Shown: positions 5,518-6,007 of the stretch, in pieces
Layout: every line of letters begins with the position of its first letter
How positions within the stretch are numbered: position 1 is the stretch's first letter
DNA from: an uncultured Psychrobacillus sp.
Lineage (GTDB): Bacteria > Bacillota > Bacilli > Bacillales_A > Planococcaceae
Direction: 5' to 3'
Assembly: GCA_934234185.1 (NCBI GenBank)
Contig: CAKQHO010000160.1
Coordinates: forward strand, 1-6,007
Length of the DNA: 6,007 nt
Program-made: the position numbers and the translations under genes
The notes under the pieces: model-generated
The model's database searches: none
What the model was told of the DNA's origin: nothing
What the model saw: the letters and a program-made list of their open reading frames with translations, nothing else

Positions 5518-5546
5518 AATAATTAGTGGTACTAGCCTCATATAAT
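5517..5546 (+). promoter_or_regulatory. Possible sigma-E promoter of bofA, overlapping a sigma-A -10
   Basis: CATATAAT (5539-5546) differs at one base from the sigma-E -10 consensus CATACAAT. GAATAAT (5517-5523), 15 bases upstream, matches most of the sigma-E -35 pattern (G/T, A/C, ATATT). In B. subtilis bofA is expressed in the mother cell under sigma-E, which fits. The same bases contain a perfect TATAAT (5541-5546) that sigma-A could use, although no TTGACA-like -35 is present. Confidence 0.5.
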
Positions 5547-5563
5547 AAGCATATTGATTTTTT

Positions 5564-5570
5564 GGAGGGG
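5564..5570 (+). promoter_or_regulatory. Ribosome-binding site that fixes the bofA start
   Basis: GGAGGGG (5564-5570) lies 6 bases before ATG 5577-5579. The frame is open upstream to a GTG at 5526, but that codon has no Shine-Dalgarno sequence and would add a hydrophilic extension not found in BofA. Confidence 0.85.
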
Positions 5571-5576
5571 TATAAT

Positions 5577-5834
5577 ATGAAGGTAGCGATTATTATTTGT
5601 TCGGTGGTACTACTAGTATTCTTATTTTTAAAGAGTTCTTTTTCTTCAGTTTTTGAGGGTGTTTCAGTTCTATTATTTAGATTAGGATTTTCATTTCTTG
5701 TTTTATTTGGGGTTCATCTATTATTAGGAATGATAGGATACACTATTCCTATTAATCTATTCACTGGTGCTGTTGTAGCGTTATTAGGTGTGCCAGGAGT
5801 AGCCTCCGTAGTAGCTATTTCTATCTTTATATAA
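5577..5834 (+). CDS. bofA: Inhibitor of pro-sigma-K processing BofA
   Basis: BofA is an integral membrane protein of the outer forespore membrane. With SpoIVFA it holds the SpoIVFB protease inactive, so that pro-sigma-K is cleaved only after a signal from the forespore. The 85-residue product is close to the 87 of B. subtilis BofA. It has a hydrophobic N-terminal helix (about 3-19), a second hydrophobic segment (about 33-54) and the conserved C-terminal region IPINLFTGAVVALLGVPGV (about 59-77) followed by a hydrophobic tail ending in IFI. The PIN motif and the GxPG turn are the family hallmark. It follows yaaL after 59 bp that hold a likely promoter, and it immediately precedes an rRNA operon, exactly as in B. 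subtilis. Its presence shows that the organism is, or descends from, an endospore former. Confidence 0.95.
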   Translation: MKVAIIICSVVLLVFLFLKSSFSSVFEGVSVLLFRLGFSFLVLFGVHLLLGMIGYTIPINLFTGAVVALLGVPGVASVVAISIFI

Positions 5835-5890
5835 CTTTTTTAAAATATTTTCGAAAAAGTGTTGACTTATGATTTAAATGAGAGTAATAT
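5835..5890 (+). promoter_or_regulatory. rRNA operon promoter with AT-rich upstream element
   Basis: TTGACT (5862-5867) and TAATAT (5885-5890) are separated by 17 bases. The 27 bases before the -35 (5835-5861) are almost all A and T, with tracts of T and A like an UP element. Transcription should begin near 5895-5898. No terminator is visible between bofA and this promoter, so some bofA transcripts may run into the rRNA operon. Only one promoter is apparent here. Confidence 0.85.
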
Positions 5891-5895
5891 TGTAG

Positions 5896-6007
5896 AAGTC
5901 GCCAAGAGGTAATAACGAATTGGCTAAGCAATGAACATTGAAAACTGAACATGCAAAACGTCAAGAAATATAGCAATCAACTTGCTTCGGCAGTTGATCG
6001 CAAAGAA
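5896..6007 (+). other. Pre-rRNA leader of an rRNA operon (16S gene beyond the window)
   Basis: The stretch carries the Bacillus leader signature CATTGAAAACTGAAC (5936-5950), typical of spacers and leaders that carry antitermination and processing signals. A stem-loop then follows in which ATCAAC (5976-5981) plus TGC (5983-5985) pairs with GCA (5990-5992) plus GTTGAT (5993-5998), with one bulged T and a TTCG tetraloop. A weaker hairpin can form from GCCAA (5901-5905) and TTGGC (5920-5924). The first bases of mature 16S rRNA (GAGTTTGATC) are not reached, so the rRNA gene itself is not in the window. The order bofA - rrn matches rrnA of B. subtilis. Confidence 0.85.

Noticed and set aside
5526..5576. 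Upstream GTG start extending BofA by 17 residues
   Set aside because: It has no Shine-Dalgarno sequence, it overlaps promoter-like bases, and BofA family length fits the ATG at 5577.
5834..5860. AT hairpin after bofA as a terminator
   Set aside because: The ACTTTTT/AAAAAGT pairing is all weak bases with a long loop and no following T tract; it is better read as the rRNA promoter upstream element.
1..6007. CRISPR array, insertion sequence or riboswitch
   Set aside because: No regularly spaced repeats, no transposase with terminal inverted repeats, and no recognisable riboswitch core were seen on either strand.

Overview
The window reads as chromosome from an endospore-forming, low-GC member of the Bacillales (Bacillaceae/Planococcaceae type). 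The main evidence is the order scr (SRP RNA) - dnaX - yaaK - recR - yaaL - bofA - rRNA operon promoter, which is the arrangement near the origin in Bacillus subtilis. BofA is a sporulation protein, and the SRP RNA is the long Alu-containing type of Bacillus. I cannot fix the genus from this sequence alone.

Left third (1-1956): AT-rich accessory DNA. Two unrelated small genes lie on the minus strand: a 205-aa protein of unknown function (109-726) and a small four-helix membrane protein (949-1323). A degenerate repeat of about 80 bp occurs twice in the same orientation, at 1-80 and 831-911, and brackets the first gene. The right copy carries a clean hairpin plus T-tract that can terminate the second gene. 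From 1360 to 1841 there is no intact gene, only frameshifted coding remnants on the plus strand.

Middle (1957-2520): two divergently transcribed RNA genes. tRNA-Ser(UGA), with an encoded CCA end, is on the minus strand. The SRP RNA is on the plus strand. Both have recognisable sigma-A promoters, and each is followed by a hairpin that could terminate it. In B. subtilis tadA lies just upstream of scr; here it is absent from that position.

Right half (2521-5834): a compact plus-strand gene set. dnaX encodes the clamp-loader tau subunit (TTG start), yaaK an EbfC-type nucleoid-associated protein and recR a recombination mediator. yaaL is a small protein of unknown function, and bofA the inhibitor of pro-sigma-K processing. 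dnaX to yaaL are separated by 12-14 bp, with each Shine-Dalgarno sequence at or over the preceding stop codon, so they look co-transcribed. bofA has a 59-bp gap that holds a sigma-E-like promoter.

Right end (5835-6007): an rRNA operon promoter with an AT-rich upstream element, followed by the start of the pre-16S leader. The mature 16S gene lies beyond the window.

I found no wholly new system. The points most worth a second look are the repeat-bracketed gene, the decayed region next to the tRNA 3' end, the unusual start region of the membrane-protein gene, and the overlapping promoter motifs before bofA.
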